NCBI GenBank assembly: GCA_023213315.1
Contig: JAKCPI010009513.1
Coordinates: 1 to 64,000 of the forward strand
Length of the DNA: 64,000 bases
Source: Euborellia annulipes
Lineage: Eukaryota; Arthropoda; Insecta; Dermaptera; Anisolabididae
Reading direction: 5' to 3'
Shown: positions 22,576 through 34,227 of the stretch, one piece after another
How the letters are laid out: the number at the start of each line of letters is the position of its first letter
How positions within the stretch are numbered: the stretch's first letter is position 1
The notes under the pieces: model-generated
Told to the model about the DNA's origin: nothing
What the model saw: only the letters and a program-made list of their open reading frames with translations
The model's database searches: none
Made by a program: the position numbers and the translations under genes

Positions 22576-23029
22576 ATATCTAAATTTGACATCAGTTTCT
22601 TTCCAATATTAATTAAAAATTTTTAATTTAAAATCATAACTTATACATGTATTATGTATATTATTAAAATGGATATTTTTTAATATGATCGTAAAACTTT
22701 ATCTAAGTGAATCATAAAAAATAATATATTAAAATTTATTTTTAATTTGTTTTATATCAAAATTACATCAACTTAATTTAACTAAATTTCCTGAATAACA
22801 TTTTTTAAAGTTTAATAAAATATTATTTATACTTATATACAGTAGGGTCATTAGGCTTAAAATATAAGGAATTAAAAAAAAAAACAAATTCAAACTTTTT
22901 TTGTGTCAAAATTCGTCCTGGATGAGAAAAATGCGAATATTAGACTATTAATAAAATCACAAAATATTCAGACATTTGTCTTTGTTTATGATTAGCTTTC
23001 CCCTTTCTCTACTAATGATAATGAATTTT

Positions 23030-23240
23030 TTTTAATCGGCCTGAATCCGACTAGTCCCTGATGTCGGACATGTCGACGTGCTCGAGGGTGGCTTTTGTGG
23101 TTCTAGCATGTGGCCAGCGTGACTCTCCTCAAGCACATATGTGCTGTCTTAGGGTCTGTCCCACCCCCATTTCGAAAGACAAACGAGCGGCAATTAACAG
23201 CCCCCACACCAATTCACGCATCCGTGAATAAATACATACA
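23030..23240. other. GC-richer patch, unknown
   Basis: A locally GC-rich segment contains CATGTCGACGTGCTCGAG and CCCACCCCCATTTCGAAAG in AT-rich surroundings. No long frame is present. It may be regulatory or an untranslated exon. Confidence 0.2.
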
Positions 23241-23572
23241 TTACATTGCCTGAAGACATTTCTTATCTGGACAAGATCATCTACTGATAACACTAAGTGA
23301 ACGTTTAAGCTTTCTAAATGCCGAAAATGGATGCACGCTCAACGACAAGGTAATAAAAACGTCATATATTCTATGATTCGTTTAATTATTACCTGAGATT
23401 ATATTGAGATTAGTAAATCAATACAATTGTATAAACAAGATCAATATTGGTGATATAATAGAATGTTAGAGTAATATATTTGTAGAACCGATGGGAAAAT
23501 AAATTGAGATTTATAAATTCTCAGAATTAAAATATACAATAATTTAAATATTTTTTTTTTTTATAAAATAAG

Positions 23573-23724
23573 GTTACGACATAGCAGAGCCGGAGGCAAA
23601 AGAGGAGATCAACAGCCAACCAAAGCATTGCGGTGAAGCAATTTCAAGCATGGCGGCATCTCGGGTGGGTGGCTCCGAGAAACCAGCGTGTGGAAAGTCC
23701 CCCGATTGTCAGCGATACAATTAA
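23573..23724 (+). CDS. Possible short terminal exon, unrecognised
   Basis: A T-rich tract ends in AAG at 23572, a plausible splice acceptor. The following 152 bases stay open in one frame for about 50 codons, starting YDIAEPEAKEEINSQPKHCG and ending at TAA (23722-23724). GC content is clearly higher than in the flanks. No known domain is recognised, and the same stretch could be a noncoding conserved block. A GTGGGT donor-like site also lies inside it. Confidence 0.17.
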
Positions 23725-23892
23725 AATAAAAACAATAAACCCCTAGAGGGAAAATTAAAAAAAAAAATACCTAACTTACAAAGTTGATTTTTTTTTAAAT
23801 TTATTATGCACTTTCAGTAGTCAATCATTGGGCTAGAATTTTCTATTTTTTTTTAATCTATTCGCATAAGTAACGTTTTTGAGTTTTTAAGT

Positions 23893-23930
23893 TTATAACG
23901 GCCGTTTCTTCCAGCCTTCTTCAGAACAGA
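23893..23930 (-). repeat. Degenerate hammerhead-like motif (family 9)
   Basis: The minus strand reads CTGAAGAAGGCTGGAAG, then AAACGGCC. GGC/GCC could form stem II, but GAAA is not in the expected place after it. I treat this as a decayed relative only. Confidence 0.25.
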
Positions 23931-24717
23931 TATGTTTACGATGAGCCTAAAGAGAACACTTGACATCTCCTGACATGATGTAGATATGAATAATCAAGCA
24001 TAATGAACTATACATATTAATAATTAAGAGGAAATAGGGAAAAAATCAGATAGGTCTATGAAGTGGCGTAGCGAGGGGGGCATCATCATGCCGGGCGCTA
24101 GCGCTCAACAAACAAGGGGCGCCAAATGGTCCTCAAAACAAAAAATTGCTGGATATTTTTGTCTCAAATTTAAAGCTTAGCTTGACCCTATGGTTTTATT
24201 TATTTTACTTTATTTATTTATTAATTTGCGAGTGTATTTTACATATAATATTATAAGTAGGGCTCGGATTTTGCCCTATTTGCCTTTTTTTAATTTATGG
24301 CTTAAAATTTAGGCCAATATGATATGTATACGTTTCATGAAATTCTGAATAAAATAAGAGGCATTTGTTAGTGCCTATAATGCCTATTTTGGCCGATTTC
24401 AGCTTTTAGTGCCTATTTCATCTATAAATGCCTTTTTTAGTGCCTATTTTAAGTATTTTAACTTAAAATAAGCTATTTTAAGCCAATTTCGGCTTTTTTT
24501 TTGAAATTTCACAATAAATTCATTTTATATCACAAATCCGGAGAAAATTACAAAAAAAAATCGAACGAGATTCGAATACTAAAAAAAAAAAAAAAAAAAG
24601 TCGAACGAAAAACAGCGTCCTAGTTGGGCTTCGCCCCCTCCGCCCTCATTCGGCCATCTTTGTGCAAAGGAGGTAATTGTTTTATCTTTGTTTCCAAAAA
24701 TAAGACATCAATTTTTA

Positions 24718-25770
24718 CTTTCTCTTACCTCTATATATATATGTTAATATTAGGAACCGACCGAATATTCGGTTTCGGTTACGGTTTCGGCCAGTTTCGG
24801 CCAAAAATCATGGTTTCGGCTTTAGTTTCGGTTTCGGCCAAAAAGTGGCCGAACCTTTCGGCCGGCCGAAACCAGAGTCTGAAAAAATGGGATGAGACTC
24901 GCATGCAAAAAAAATAAAAAAGGTCAAATAATTTGCTCTTGAGGGAGAAAAAATTTTAGTCTCCCTAAAAAAAAGGTAAAATGATTTTCACGGGAGGGAA
25001 AAAAATTCAAAAAAAAAAAAAAAGTAAAATGAAAAAAAAATTTATAGGAAATACAAGTTTCGGTTTCGGTTACGGTTTCGGCCGAAACTAAGGTTGAGGC
25101 CGAATATTCGGTTTCGGTTTCGGTTTCGGCTGAAAATCTTGTTTCGGTCGGACCCTAGTTAATATATATAGAGAGAGAAAGTATTGGTTTCATGTCAAAA
25201 ATTCGATGTCGAGATTTTGATGGATCTTCACATTTTGAGGTCCCCTGAATCCAAAAAGTGGTTTTCGCGACATGGTCTGTCTGTGTGTGTGTGTGTGTGT
25301 GTGTCTGTCTGTCTGTGAACAAAATATCTCAAGAACGAAAAGAGCTAGGAGGTTGAAATTTTATATTTAAGTTAGGCACCCCCATGGGACGTGACACGAA
25401 GCTTTTGAACAAAATCAACCAAAGAGTACTAGTGCTTTACTGATGTACTTTTTCAGTTTTTTTCGATTTTCTCAAAATTTGCTCCAACGATTTTTTTTTA
25501 AATTCAAAAATCAATTATTTTTTAGATTCTCAATAAAATGTATATTCTCATTTTGTCATTGAAATCTTCTGAAGACCACTTTACTCTTGTACTACATAGA
25601 AAAGATAGGAGAAATGGTTGCCATGGTAACAAAATATAAATATTTCGCTATACTTATAAATTTTACATCTTGAAAATCGAATATACTGTACTGTCGAAAC
25701 TAAATACATGTCGACACAAAAAATCTGGTGTGACAAGCACAGTACACAACTTTCGATTACCGAAGGTAAG
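24718..25770 (-). mobile_element. Family P element, copy 5, third nest level
   Basis: It is in minus orientation, from CTTTCTCTTACCTCTATA to the hairpin half ending ...TTTCGATTACCGAAGGTAAG. The distal hairpin arm is missing. A 407-bp hAT-like element splits its AT-rich end. The interior matches the other copies, including CCATGGTAACAAAATATAAA. Confidence 0.85.
24751..25157. mobile_element. hAT-like MITE, innermost nest level, 8-bp target duplication
   Basis: GTTAATAT at 24743-24750 recurs at 25158-25165, inside the P element's terminal AT hairpin. The ends are TAGGAACCGACCGAA and TTCGGTCGGACCCTA (two mismatches). The body is full of CGGTTTCGGTT-type repeats on both strands, so it can fold extensively. 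The frame at 24624-24917 is chimeric across these insertions. Confidence 0.9.
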
Positions 25771-25891
25771 GTAATTTTAAAGATTTTTAGTGCCTATAAA
25801 TCCGAGCCCTAATTATAAGGTTTTCGAATGGGGGGGGGGGGCGCTAAAAAGGTATTGTGCCCCGGGCGCGAGTTAAGCTCGCTACGCCACT

Positions 25892-27196
25892 ATGATTATC
25901 ATTCAAATAGATTTTTTCCAACTCTTCTCCTTCGTATAATTTCACACTAGCTAGACACCTTATCATGGCTTTATAACTATGGTATCACATTTCGTTATCA
26001 AAATTCTTTTAAGAATTGAAATTAATAAAATTAATATAAATAAATTATTTTAAGATAGCAAGTTTATTCTTTTATTTACTATCCTGTTTGATATTATTTT
26101 GATTAATTATTTTTTTTATTTAATTATCCTCTTTGGACTATAGAATATACAATGTGACAAATATTTGAAATAATTAAGTAACAGCGGGCGTTCAACAGTC
26201 TTGTTTCTCAGTGGCCATCTCTCGATTTTCAACCCTGCTTGGTTTTGCTTAACAACACGGTTCATTCTTCTTGCCAGGCTCGTAGGTCTGTTTTATTTTT
26301 AAGCTTGTTTAATGTTCCTTTAGAAAAAAACAATCAAAAATCCAATCCCATTTTTTTAGATTATCTTCTCTATCAGTTGTTGATTACATGTTCCTAATAT
26401 AAATCTTTTTCTCCTTCGTTCAATCTTAATGTTATTTTGACCAAACTCGCAATTTCCTAATAAAGATGATTGGAAACCAGTGAAAAAGAAGTCTTCTGAT
26501 GAACCGAAACTAATTTCCCACAAATATTACATCCCCTTATTTGTTTAACCCTCTGAGAATTTTGTTATATTTAATTATCCATTAACCGCAGGTAATTTAC
26601 CAGCGTGTTGTTTGGTTGGTGACAGTGAATTTCCTCAGGAAGTAATTAGGTAATAATAATAATTACAAGAGATATAGAAAAAAAACCGAACGGAACGTTT
26701 CAACGTTTCACAGGTAGGCAGATTAATTAGCGTAGCATTTATGTCATGCAGTAATATAATTTCGTTGTAAGCATTTAGGCAACCATAATTTTTTTTTATA
26801 GGAAAAAAAAGATTAAATAGCGACATTTGGATGTCAGGCTTACACGCAATGCATGCTTGGATGCAAGCACAGGTTGACATCTGCCGCCGGAATTAATTCC
26901 CCGATCAAATATTTACATTTACATCCAAAGCGGTTTAAGCAAATTACATTAAATTTTATTTATTTAAAATAATATAAAACGTTCTTTATTTATTTATGTA
27001 TTACTTTTTTTTTCAATTTTTTCCTCCGTTGCATAAAATTAAAAAACATAGTTATAGATATTTTCTGTCATATGTATTTATTAAATAATTTATGAATAAA
27101 CATTGCTGCCTCAAAGAGGATGTTTTGGGGTTAAAACATTAATGGATTTAATAAATTATTATATAAAAATTTAATTAATCATTTTTATCTTTCAAC
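25892..27196. other. AT-rich stretch, no feature seen
   Basis: Short frames occur, such as 26635-26880 on the minus strand (cysteine-containing but without a spaced zinc-binding pattern). No transposon ends, tRNA boxes or splice-bounded frames stood out. Confidence 0.35.
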
Positions 27197-27371
27197 TTAA
27201 GAGGCAACCCTTGACCGGTGGCTCAGGGCTAGGGCATAGCTTCTAGAACTAAATGTCAAGGGTTCGCATCCCGGCTCATGTGAGGAAAATGTATTTCAAT
27301 TGGATTGGCTACCAATCGAAATGAAATAAATAGAGACGGAGTCTAAAAAGGCCTTCGATGCCGAAAAAGAC
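27197..27371 (+). mobile_element. SINE-2 copy A, full length
   Basis: The tRNA-like head has the A-box-like TGGCTCAGGGCTAGGGC and the B-box-like GGTTCGCATCC. The body follows with TTTCAATTGGATTGGCTACC and GAAATAAATAGAGACGG. The 3' domain is GTCTAAAAAGGCC...TGCCGAAAAAGACCTT, the region shared with SINE-1. Another transposon abuts the 3' end, so the tail is lost. Confidence 0.85.
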
Positions 27372-28035
27372 CTTAGGGATCGTCCACATATTACCTAACG
27401 CGTTAGGGGGGGGGGTCTGGACAAAGCATTACTAATTGTGACATGGGGGACCCGGGGGTTTCTCTATGTGTGACATAACAATTCAAAGTTAAATTTATAA
27501 AATTTTTTGAAAAATGATATGAATTTTGTAAAAGAAATTTTATTCGGAAGGAGGGGTAGTTCTATGTTGTGACATAATGTTTGTAGGGGGGTTTGTTTGC
27601 AGTAGCGTAGCCAGGATTTCTGCTTGGGGGGGGGGCCCAAAAGTTTTATGAACCCCCCCCCCCCTCTTCTCCAAGAAACTTAAAGTGGAGAAATTTTTTT
27701 TTTTAGATAATAGGCTATAATAATTATAAATAAAAAACAAATAAAAAAAAATATTTTTCTTGAAATAAAAAATAATTTTAATACAAAATTCGTAAAAATT
27801 AGAGATTTTTTCAATTATTTGTAAGTTTTTTGTTAGATTTTAGAATTTATGAGAGTTAATAAAATAATTATTTAAAAAAATAAAATCATTAAGAAAAACA
27901 ATAGGTATTTTTTTGTTTTGTAGAAGGCTTTGGGGGGGGGGCCCGGCCCTCGGACCCCCCCTGAATACGCCACTGTTTGTTTGTATGTGGCTGTGACATG
28001 GGGGGGGGAATAAAAAATCGTCCAAAAAGGCGTTA
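27369..28035. mobile_element. Non-autonomous DNA element (GGGATCGTCCAC type), right end truncated
   Basis: The left end GGGATCGTCCACATATTACC and the G-rich subterminal TTAGGGGGGGGGTC are typical of a widespread arthropod MITE family. ATCGTCCAAAAAGGCGTT near 28017-28033 is the expected right side, but its terminus is missing. It is split by a hAT-like insertion. Confidence 0.6.
27600..27975. mobile_element. hAT-like MITE nested in the GTCCAC element, 8-bp target duplication
   Basis: TTTGTTTG at 27592-27599 recurs at 27976-27983. The ends are CAGTAGCGTAGCCAGG and GAATACGCCACTG, with G/C runs just inside each end. It is 376 bp with an AT-rich core. The minus frames at 27540-27740 and 27840-28025 cross its ends and are not genes. 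Confidence 0.88.
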
Positions 28036-28107
28036 AAAATTAATAATAAAAAAAAAACTTTAAAGGCAAAATTACAGTTAGATTAATGGTATTAAAATTA
28101 TAAAAAT

Positions 28108-28567
28108 CTGGTGTGACTGTCGCACAGCACACAACTTTCTCTTACCTTCGGTAATCGAAAGTTGTGTTCTGTGCTTGTCACACCAGATTTTTCGTGTACA
28201 TATATTTAGTTTCCGCCAATATATTAAAATTTAAGATGTAAAATTTATAAACATGTGAAAATATTTATATTTTGTTACCATGGCAACCATTTCTCCTATC
28301 TTTTCTATGAAGTACAAGAGTAAAGTGTGCTTCAAACAATTTTGAGGGCAAAACGAGAATATACATTTTAAAGAGTATCTAAAAAATAATTGATTTTTGA
28401 ATTTTAATCAAAATCGTTAGAGCGAATTTTGAGAAAATCGAAAAAAACTGAAAAAGTACATCAGTAAAGTACTAGTACTCTTTGGCCGATTTTGATTAAA
28501 AGCTTATTTTCACGCCCTAGGCGGGTGACTAACTTAAATATAAATTCACCACAAGGGTAAGAGAAAG
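28108..28567 (+). mobile_element. Family P element, copy 6 (3' half deleted)
   Basis: The 5' hairpin is nearly complete (CTGGTGTGACTGTCGCACAG ... GTGCTTGTCACACCAG), including the TTACC-TTC-GGTAA apical hairpin. After GGCGGGTGACTAACTTAAAT the copy jumps to GGGTAAGAGAAAG, losing the CAGACAGACC block. The terminus itself is retained. Confidence 0.8.
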
Positions 28568-28625
28568 TAATAAACAATATATTTATCTAAATTAATTGGT
28601 AGTCAATCAATTAATCAAGAAGGAA

Positions 28626-28800
28626 AGCGAAATACTAATCTTTAGATCATGAAACAAGAGCATTCTTGATGAGTAGCAGGATGAAGAAAGAAAAGCAGCT
28701 AGTATTTATTTCATTTATTTAAGGCCCATTAGGCGAACCTTTCGGTCTCGGTCAAGACCATCTTCAGATGTTAATTTGTCTCATCAAGAACATTGTCTCA
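28626..28800 (-). repeat. Hammerhead-like repeat, family 1 copy b
   Basis: The minus strand gives CTGAAGA, a T, stem II GGTCT/AGACC, then GAAAGGTT; core boxes are intact at about 28726-28772. Stem I is weaker than in copy a. CTTGATGAG at 28653 and CTCATCAAG near 28790 form imperfect inverted ends. Confidence 0.6.
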
Positions 28801-29504
28801 AAAGATCAAGGGTAAAAATTCAATTCTATGAATATATATTATTGATTTATTGAGGATACCAATTAGTTTAAATAAATTTTTGTCTAACTGGTGGTTTGGA
28901 ATTTCTAACTTATATTTTAATCATTGTCTTTCGAGTTTTCCTTATAGTAAATAAACTAAATCTAAATTTTAATAAACGATTTTAAATTTCTTAATTATTC
29001 CGACCACAACTCCACCCCAAAAATTAAAAAAACAAAATCCACCTTTGTTAATACAATTTAAATTGGAATTGAATATGAATGGAATATTTAAAATATAATT
29101 ACACGTTTAGATACAAAGGGAGAGGGAGACAAAGGAAGCCTCTTCAATTCACACTTGAATATGTTAGCATTGAAATGTGGTTTTCAATTAACATTGTAAC
29201 CAGGAATTATCTCATTCATTATGTGTTTAACACATATGTAAAAAAGGGCTGGCAAGAATGACCTCAATTCGTATAAAAAAAAAAATTAAAAAATAAAACA
29301 GATGTATAAGAGAAAGACTGCACGAGCACAGATTAAATATTAATTATTTCGGGTAAAATGAATAATTAGCCTCCACAATCATAAATTCTTAAAAGGGTTA
29401 GTTTTAAAGAATATTTGAAAACAAAAATTTTTCAATAAAACAATTTTTTCCAGATAATTAGTAGTTTGAATTGTTTTGAATTAAAATTTGTTAAAATGTG
29501 GTCA
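28801..29504. other. AT-rich stretch, no feature seen
   Basis: A short frame at 29079-29261 has no recognisable motif. No element termini were found. Confidence 0.35.
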
Positions 29505-29519
29505 AAGAGCCATACTTTT

Positions 29520-29768
29520 TTATAGTAAGGGATGAAAAAAAGAGCAATTTCAGCTAGATATATTTCGTTCTTGACACGCATGGCTTTTCGCCCTTATTTA
29601 TTGCCAAAAAAAATATTTTACTCATTTGCACTATTCGACTTTTTGAGTTTTGTTGACACTCTTCAGCTCTGAAGATGGTCGTATATCGGACCGAAACGAC
29701 GGCTTGAAATACCTAATAAACGAAATATATCTAGCTACAACTGCTATTTTTTTCATCCCTTACTACAA
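29520..29768. mobile_element. Foldback with hammerhead-like motif (family 4)
   Basis: TAGTAAGGGATGAAAAAAA and GCTAGATATATTTCGTT near 29523-29570 are inverted at 29716-29765. On the plus strand the central motif (about 29665-29710) reads CTGAAGA, T, stem II GGTC/GACC, then GAAAC; the expected ACGTC is changed to ACGAC. The arrangement matches the other inverted pairs. Confidence 0.6.
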
Positions 29769-29807
29769 GATCTACTCAGCTATCTAAAATACATTCTGGG
29801 GTTTTTA

Positions 29808-29884
29808 TTATTTCAATTCAATTGAATAAAATAAAATAAATAAGTAGAGACGTATAAATGGCCTTAGATGCCAAAAAAATGGAC
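29808..29884 (+). mobile_element. SINE-2 3' fragment
   Basis: CAATTCAATTGAATAAAATA followed by AGAGACGTATAAATGGCC and TTAGATGCCAAAAAAA matches the SINE-2 body and 3' domain. The tRNA head is absent, as in a 5'-truncated copy. Confidence 0.6.
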
Positions 29885-30526
29885 ATACATCTAATTTTTT
29901 CGTCATAAAAAAAAACTTGTTTGTTTATATTTATGGATTTGCTCACAATTGCTCAGTATTATTTTCGATATATACTTAATATTAATTATTCGAATAGATT
30001 TAGATAAATATTAATTTTAATGCTTAATTACCGAATCCTTTTGAATTCTAAGATACCAATAATAAAATAACTAGAAAATCTTTTACTCTAACCTAATATT
30101 TTAATTAAACTTCTCGAAGAGGAGAATATTATTTATTTATGCACAATCCATTAAATATATTTTCTTCTTTGTTTTAAGAATGGTATATTTATTTGGTTAG
30201 AAAAAAATAAGAAAGTAAAGAAACTTGCTCATTGATTCTATTTCCAAGTATTTTTTCTAATTGGATGAAAAAATATCAAAAGGAGGAAAAAAAACATTCC
30301 TTTAGATCTTTGCAAGTTAATACTCTTATGTTTATAAAATGAGACTAGAATACAGAGTCTAATTGTGAATTTTCCTCCCTATATTGTAAATTATATGTAA
30401 TATAAAGGCACTTTATAGTAGGTCTATATAGCAAGTAGAACTATCCTAAAACAATTCTATGTTGTAATTTATACGGAAAAACATTTTGATATCCCCTATC
30501 TATAAAAACTAGATCTCACCTCCATA

Positions 30527-30620
30527 GGGGTTCCAGGAATTTCTATTTAACCTGGGATCCGAACCCGCGATATTCGGTATAGAAGATAAGCACCCTACCA
30601 ACTACACCAAACCCGAGGGC
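30527..30620 (-). mobile_element. SINE-1 copy D, head region with internal deletion
   Basis: The minus strand has an A-box-like GGTGTAGTTGGTAGGGTGC and a B-box-like GGTTCGGATCC, followed by TTAAATAGAAATTCCTGG. The internal hairpin and the 3' domain are missing. The frame at 30543-30758 (minus) crosses it and is not a gene. Confidence 0.7.
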
Positions 30621-33416
30621 TACAGAGAATATTGCAGCAACATTGCTGCAATATTCCAATGTCCGCCTCTTTATAACTTGTATGAATATTGCTGCAAAGT
30701 TGCTGTTTGTGCTGCAAGGTGTAATATTACTGCAATATTCCAAGCTGACTAGGTACATCGGAAATTTTATTTCAATAGAGCCAACTCACTAGTTGACATC
30801 CTGTCCTTTCATACATTTTTAATAATATAATATTCTCTCTACTGGTATTATTTTTTCCGATAAAAAAGAAAAGGGAGAGAAAATGAGAGGGATCAGTTAT
30901 TAGTCAACGAAATTGTCACGAAGACATATGTCATTGTGACTACTTCATGTCATTGAAAGGGAGGTATAGCCTATTTACTTAGCATTTATATTTATTGAGT
31001 GACCGCTTAGTAATTATTTCTTTCTGGGGACATCTCTTGGTTGTTATTGTATGGACGCGTCGATAGATCGCAGGTGCACCAACCTAACTCAAACTAACCA
31101 CATTCCGCGACAGCTGGCTTTTTTGGTGTGGCAGAAGTTGCCAAACTGCTGCTGCCTCCATTTATACAGAAAATGAACGATTAAACATTATTAATTAAAT
31201 AATTATATGTATAATAAGATCTCTACAAATAAACTCTCGTTAATAATTAGTGTTATTATTTTCGAAAGGGTTTTTCTTTCTCAACTTGTGGCTTGTTGTT
31301 TGCTTGAAATTGTAGTCCATCTATCTGAAATGATTTCCGATCATCATTCTTGTTATATAATAAAACAAAAATAATACATTTTATTTTTTATTTTAGAATT
31401 ATTTAAAAATTATTATTAGATTATGCTGCAAATAAAAGAAAATTATGCCTTTGAATCGCTAGCAAAGTAACCAGTTCCCAAAAAGGGGAAAATAGACTTT
31501 TTTACTTTTTTTTATGTAGGGGATCTAAACGTTTCTCCTCCAAATATATTTTAACTACCTCCTTTTTTTGTAAACCTAGAGTCCTTTAATGAGGAATATG
31601 TGCTATGTAAATAATTTTAAAATTATAGATAATAATTTTTATTAGATTAAAATAAAGATAATTTTGAAGACTCACTCAAAAATAGTTTTAGGGTGTAGCA
31701 ACTTTATATTTGAAAAACTCAGTTTTTTTTTAAACATAACATAAACATTAAATTTAACATAATATAAATTTTTTTAAAAGTTTATTTATTTAATAATACA
31801 TATTGATATATAGGCACTAAGCTTACAGTGGGGTTAAATGAATGGTCAACTTTTTTTAAAATCTTTTCGGCTACAGAGGCCATTTAGGAGTGTGTTTTTA
31901 AAATACATAATACAGATGACTACCGAGGGACGTTCCACATACTGATTGTTTGGGATCACCAATCCCGAACTTTAATGGTAAACTTGGTTCTTTACGGAGT
32001 GATGCGTCGTTTACCTATGATTATACAAAAATTAATTTTATAAATATTTTAATATTTTAGTTTTAAATACTAAATAATTTCCCTGGTAAAATACACTTCA
32101 CTTAAAATTGAGAATTCAAATGATCTGATTTCCTTATAAAGAATTTTTATTCTATCCCTGTATTGATCTCTCGTTCAAGTGCAATCTTGTTACTCCGTTT
32201 ACCCCTTGGATTACTTTGAATTCCAAGGTCACATCATCCCTTGGACCACTCGTCAAGTCAATCGCAGTATCAGGGGGAATTTTCCATCAAGTCTCTAGGA
32301 GGCCTCAGGGAGTGAGAGAAAGGGCCTTTACGATATTTCAAGTAGATGAATCAAAACAATTATTCTTTTTAAAGTTTAAAAAAGTGATTAAAATTTTTTT
32401 TTTGATGTAGATTATATCAACTCGTCTTATAAATATGAATTACCTGAATGGATAAATTTTGAAATTCATTTAGTTTAGAATAAAATGATGGGAATAGACT
32501 ATTTTGAGATTTGCTAAAAACATCAAAAGGCTACAATTTCACTTAGAATTTGGTTCACCATGACTTCAAAAGAAAGGTAAAGTAGTTCTATTGTAAGGAT
32601 AAAAATAAAAAAAATAACGCGAGCTTGAACAGTATTGTGATTAAGGTTTCAGATTCAAATAAATGATAAAAAGCCTATCTGTCTATTTTTGCCTGGTGAT
32701 TGAAACTATAACAAAGCTTATTGACATTTGCAATTATGTATAGCAAATAATTAATCAAACTAAGACGATTTTCCTCTGTCACGTGATTTGAGCCCCATTG
32801 TTTGAGTTTAACTCGTTATCGATTGCAACTTAGAGCTTAACAGTCGAGATTAATTTGTTCAATCTAAAGCTAAAACCGTATGCAAAGGGGATGTCGGTTA
32901 AGTAATTCATCATCATGTTGCAAATGATAATATTAGATTTAGGATTGAGAGCAAAGGGGCAGGGCGAAGGCTCGCTCCCTGAGAAATAAAAACGTTGATT
33001 TTAATATAATACAAATTATAATTCATCAATAATAATAATAATGAATCTTTGCACTAGGTTATGTTAATTTGAATTTTTTTTAGTAAAATGATAACCTTAT
33101 ATCTAGAGAGCGGAAAAAAATCTATTTTCAAAAAAAAGTGGCCTTAGAAGTCTTAGTATTCTTTTTTAGCCAAATAGTCGGTAAAAAGTCGCTGTCAATT
33201 TTGACAATTAATAATATGAGAAAGTAAAAGAAATAGTCAGAAAAAAATTGAAATGGAAAGATTATTTTAAAATTTTAGAAATTTGGCGTTAATAAAAATT
33301 TTTGACAGTTTTGTCTTTGCTTTATTTAAATTTTAATTATTTATTAAAGTGATATGAATTTCTGTTAAATTTACTTAGAAATGTAGTGTAAGGTATTTCA
33401 TATAAAATGTTTAATA
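30621..33416. other. Mostly AT-rich stretch with a SINE-2 fragment and weak exon-like patch
   Basis: A minus-strand SINE-2 tail fragment lies at about 31856-31893 (TCTTTTCGGCTACAGAGGCC). The patch 32131-32410 is open for about 93 codons without recognisable motifs. An E-box (CAGGTG) and GCGACAGCTGG occur at 31070-31115. No gene can be assigned. Confidence 0.35.
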
Positions 33417-33424
33417 AATTAGAG

Positions 33425-34219
33425 CAGCCTTTCTCAACCCACTTGTGGGCCGTGGACTGATTGGAACTGGGACGCGAACGTCCAAGAAAAGATAAAAATT
33501 ATATATATATCTATATATATAAAAATGAAATGGGGAAAATGTGTGTATGTGTGTATATATGTGTATCTATATATATAAAAATGAAATGGGAAAAATGTAT
33601 GTATGTATGTAAATATGTATGTATATGTTCTATAGAAATCCACAATTTTCAATGAATCCATTTGAAATTAAGTACACCTATAATACATGACTCTGGGAGT
33701 AACGTAGTAATAATTTTAATCTCTTAAATGTTTTGGAAAATTAATTATAATCAAATTTCTTCAATATGGGAACACAAAATCAACAAGTTGGGTTGAAAAT
33801 TAGAGAGTGACCTATGTGCTGTGTGAACCAGCTTCCTACCTGACTATGGGCGGGGGTGGGGGCTACGCAGCAGTTGAAAAACGAAGAGAGGACTCAGGTG
33901 ACTGACCCTTTAAACAGTCATAAACAGCCCCTTTTGTGCTGTTCCCAATCGGTACCCTCGCCTCGCTTGAATATAAGATCCTTCCTTAACATCTTAACAC
34001 TTGCATTGCAACAAGAAATATCCCAAATTGGGAATAAACTTGCTCGCCGAAGGTGAGCAAGGGGTCCAGGGGCGCAGCCCCCTGGCTAGGCGGAAAGCCC
34101 GCCGAAGGCGGGCTTGCGACTAGTATTTATATAAAATTATAAATATATACACTGGGCCTCAGCGTTGTTTTTTACGGAAAAAGTAGGAGATTCACATCAA
34201 AAAAGGTTGGGAACCACTG
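33425..34219. mobile_element. hAT-like element carrying a Helitron-like insertion
   Basis: The flanks AATTAGAG (33417-33424) and AATTAGAT (34220-34227) match at seven of eight bases. The ends CAGCCTTTCTCAACCCACTT and GGTTGGGAACCACTG are the classic CAGTGGTTCYCAACC terminus. GGGCCGTGGACTGATTGG follows the left end. All but about 180 bp is occupied by the nested element. Confidence 0.8.
33510..34123 (+). mobile_element. Non-autonomous Helitron-like element, 614 bp
   Basis: The 5' end TCTATATATATAAAAATGAA follows an A. The 3' end has the hairpin GCCCGCC-GAA-GGCGGGC (34097-34113), then TTGCGACTAG ending in CTAG (34120-34123) and a T. A/T insertion, a TC start, a 3' hairpin and a CTRR end are the Helitron hallmarks. 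TATATATAAAAATGAAATGG is repeated near 33568, giving a possible alternative start. Two GCC-rich hairpins (GCTCGCCGAAGGTGAGC and CCAGGGGCGCAGCCCCCTGG) precede the end. No Rep/helicase is encoded. Confidence 0.8.
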
Positions 34220-34227
34220 AATTAGAT

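Larger units (their letters stand above)
24258..25811. mobile_element. hAT-like element, second nest level, 8-bp target duplication
   Basis: ATTATAAG at 24250-24257 recurs at 25812-25819. The 14-bp termini TAGGGCTCGGATTT and AAATCCGAGCCCTA are perfect inverted repeats. Internal TGCCTATTTT-type repeats follow the left end. A family P copy has inserted near its right side. A related right-end fragment lies at about 51640-51757. Confidence 0.9.
24062..25891. mobile_element. Outer element of a four-level nest (CAGTGGCGTAGC type)
   Basis: AGTGGCGTAGCGAG at 24062-24075 is the exact inverse of CTCGCTACGCCACT at 25878-25891. ATGA abuts both sides, which is shorter than the usual 8-bp hAT duplication. 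G-rich subterminal sequence (GGCGCC, GGGGGG) fits the hAT group. The body is mostly occupied by later insertions. Confidence 0.65.

Noticed and set aside
28726..28772. Alternative stem III AGG-TTCG-CCT for the family 1 hammerhead
   Set aside because: It pairs well in this copy but the sister copy at 6.2 kb supports the loopless ACGT version with a perfect 6-bp stem I, so the UUCG pairing is probably coincidental.
32131..32410. Open frame of about 93 codons with moderate GC
   Set aside because: No start context, no recognised motif and an AT-rich tail. It was not strong enough to list as an exon but could be checked with RNA-seq.
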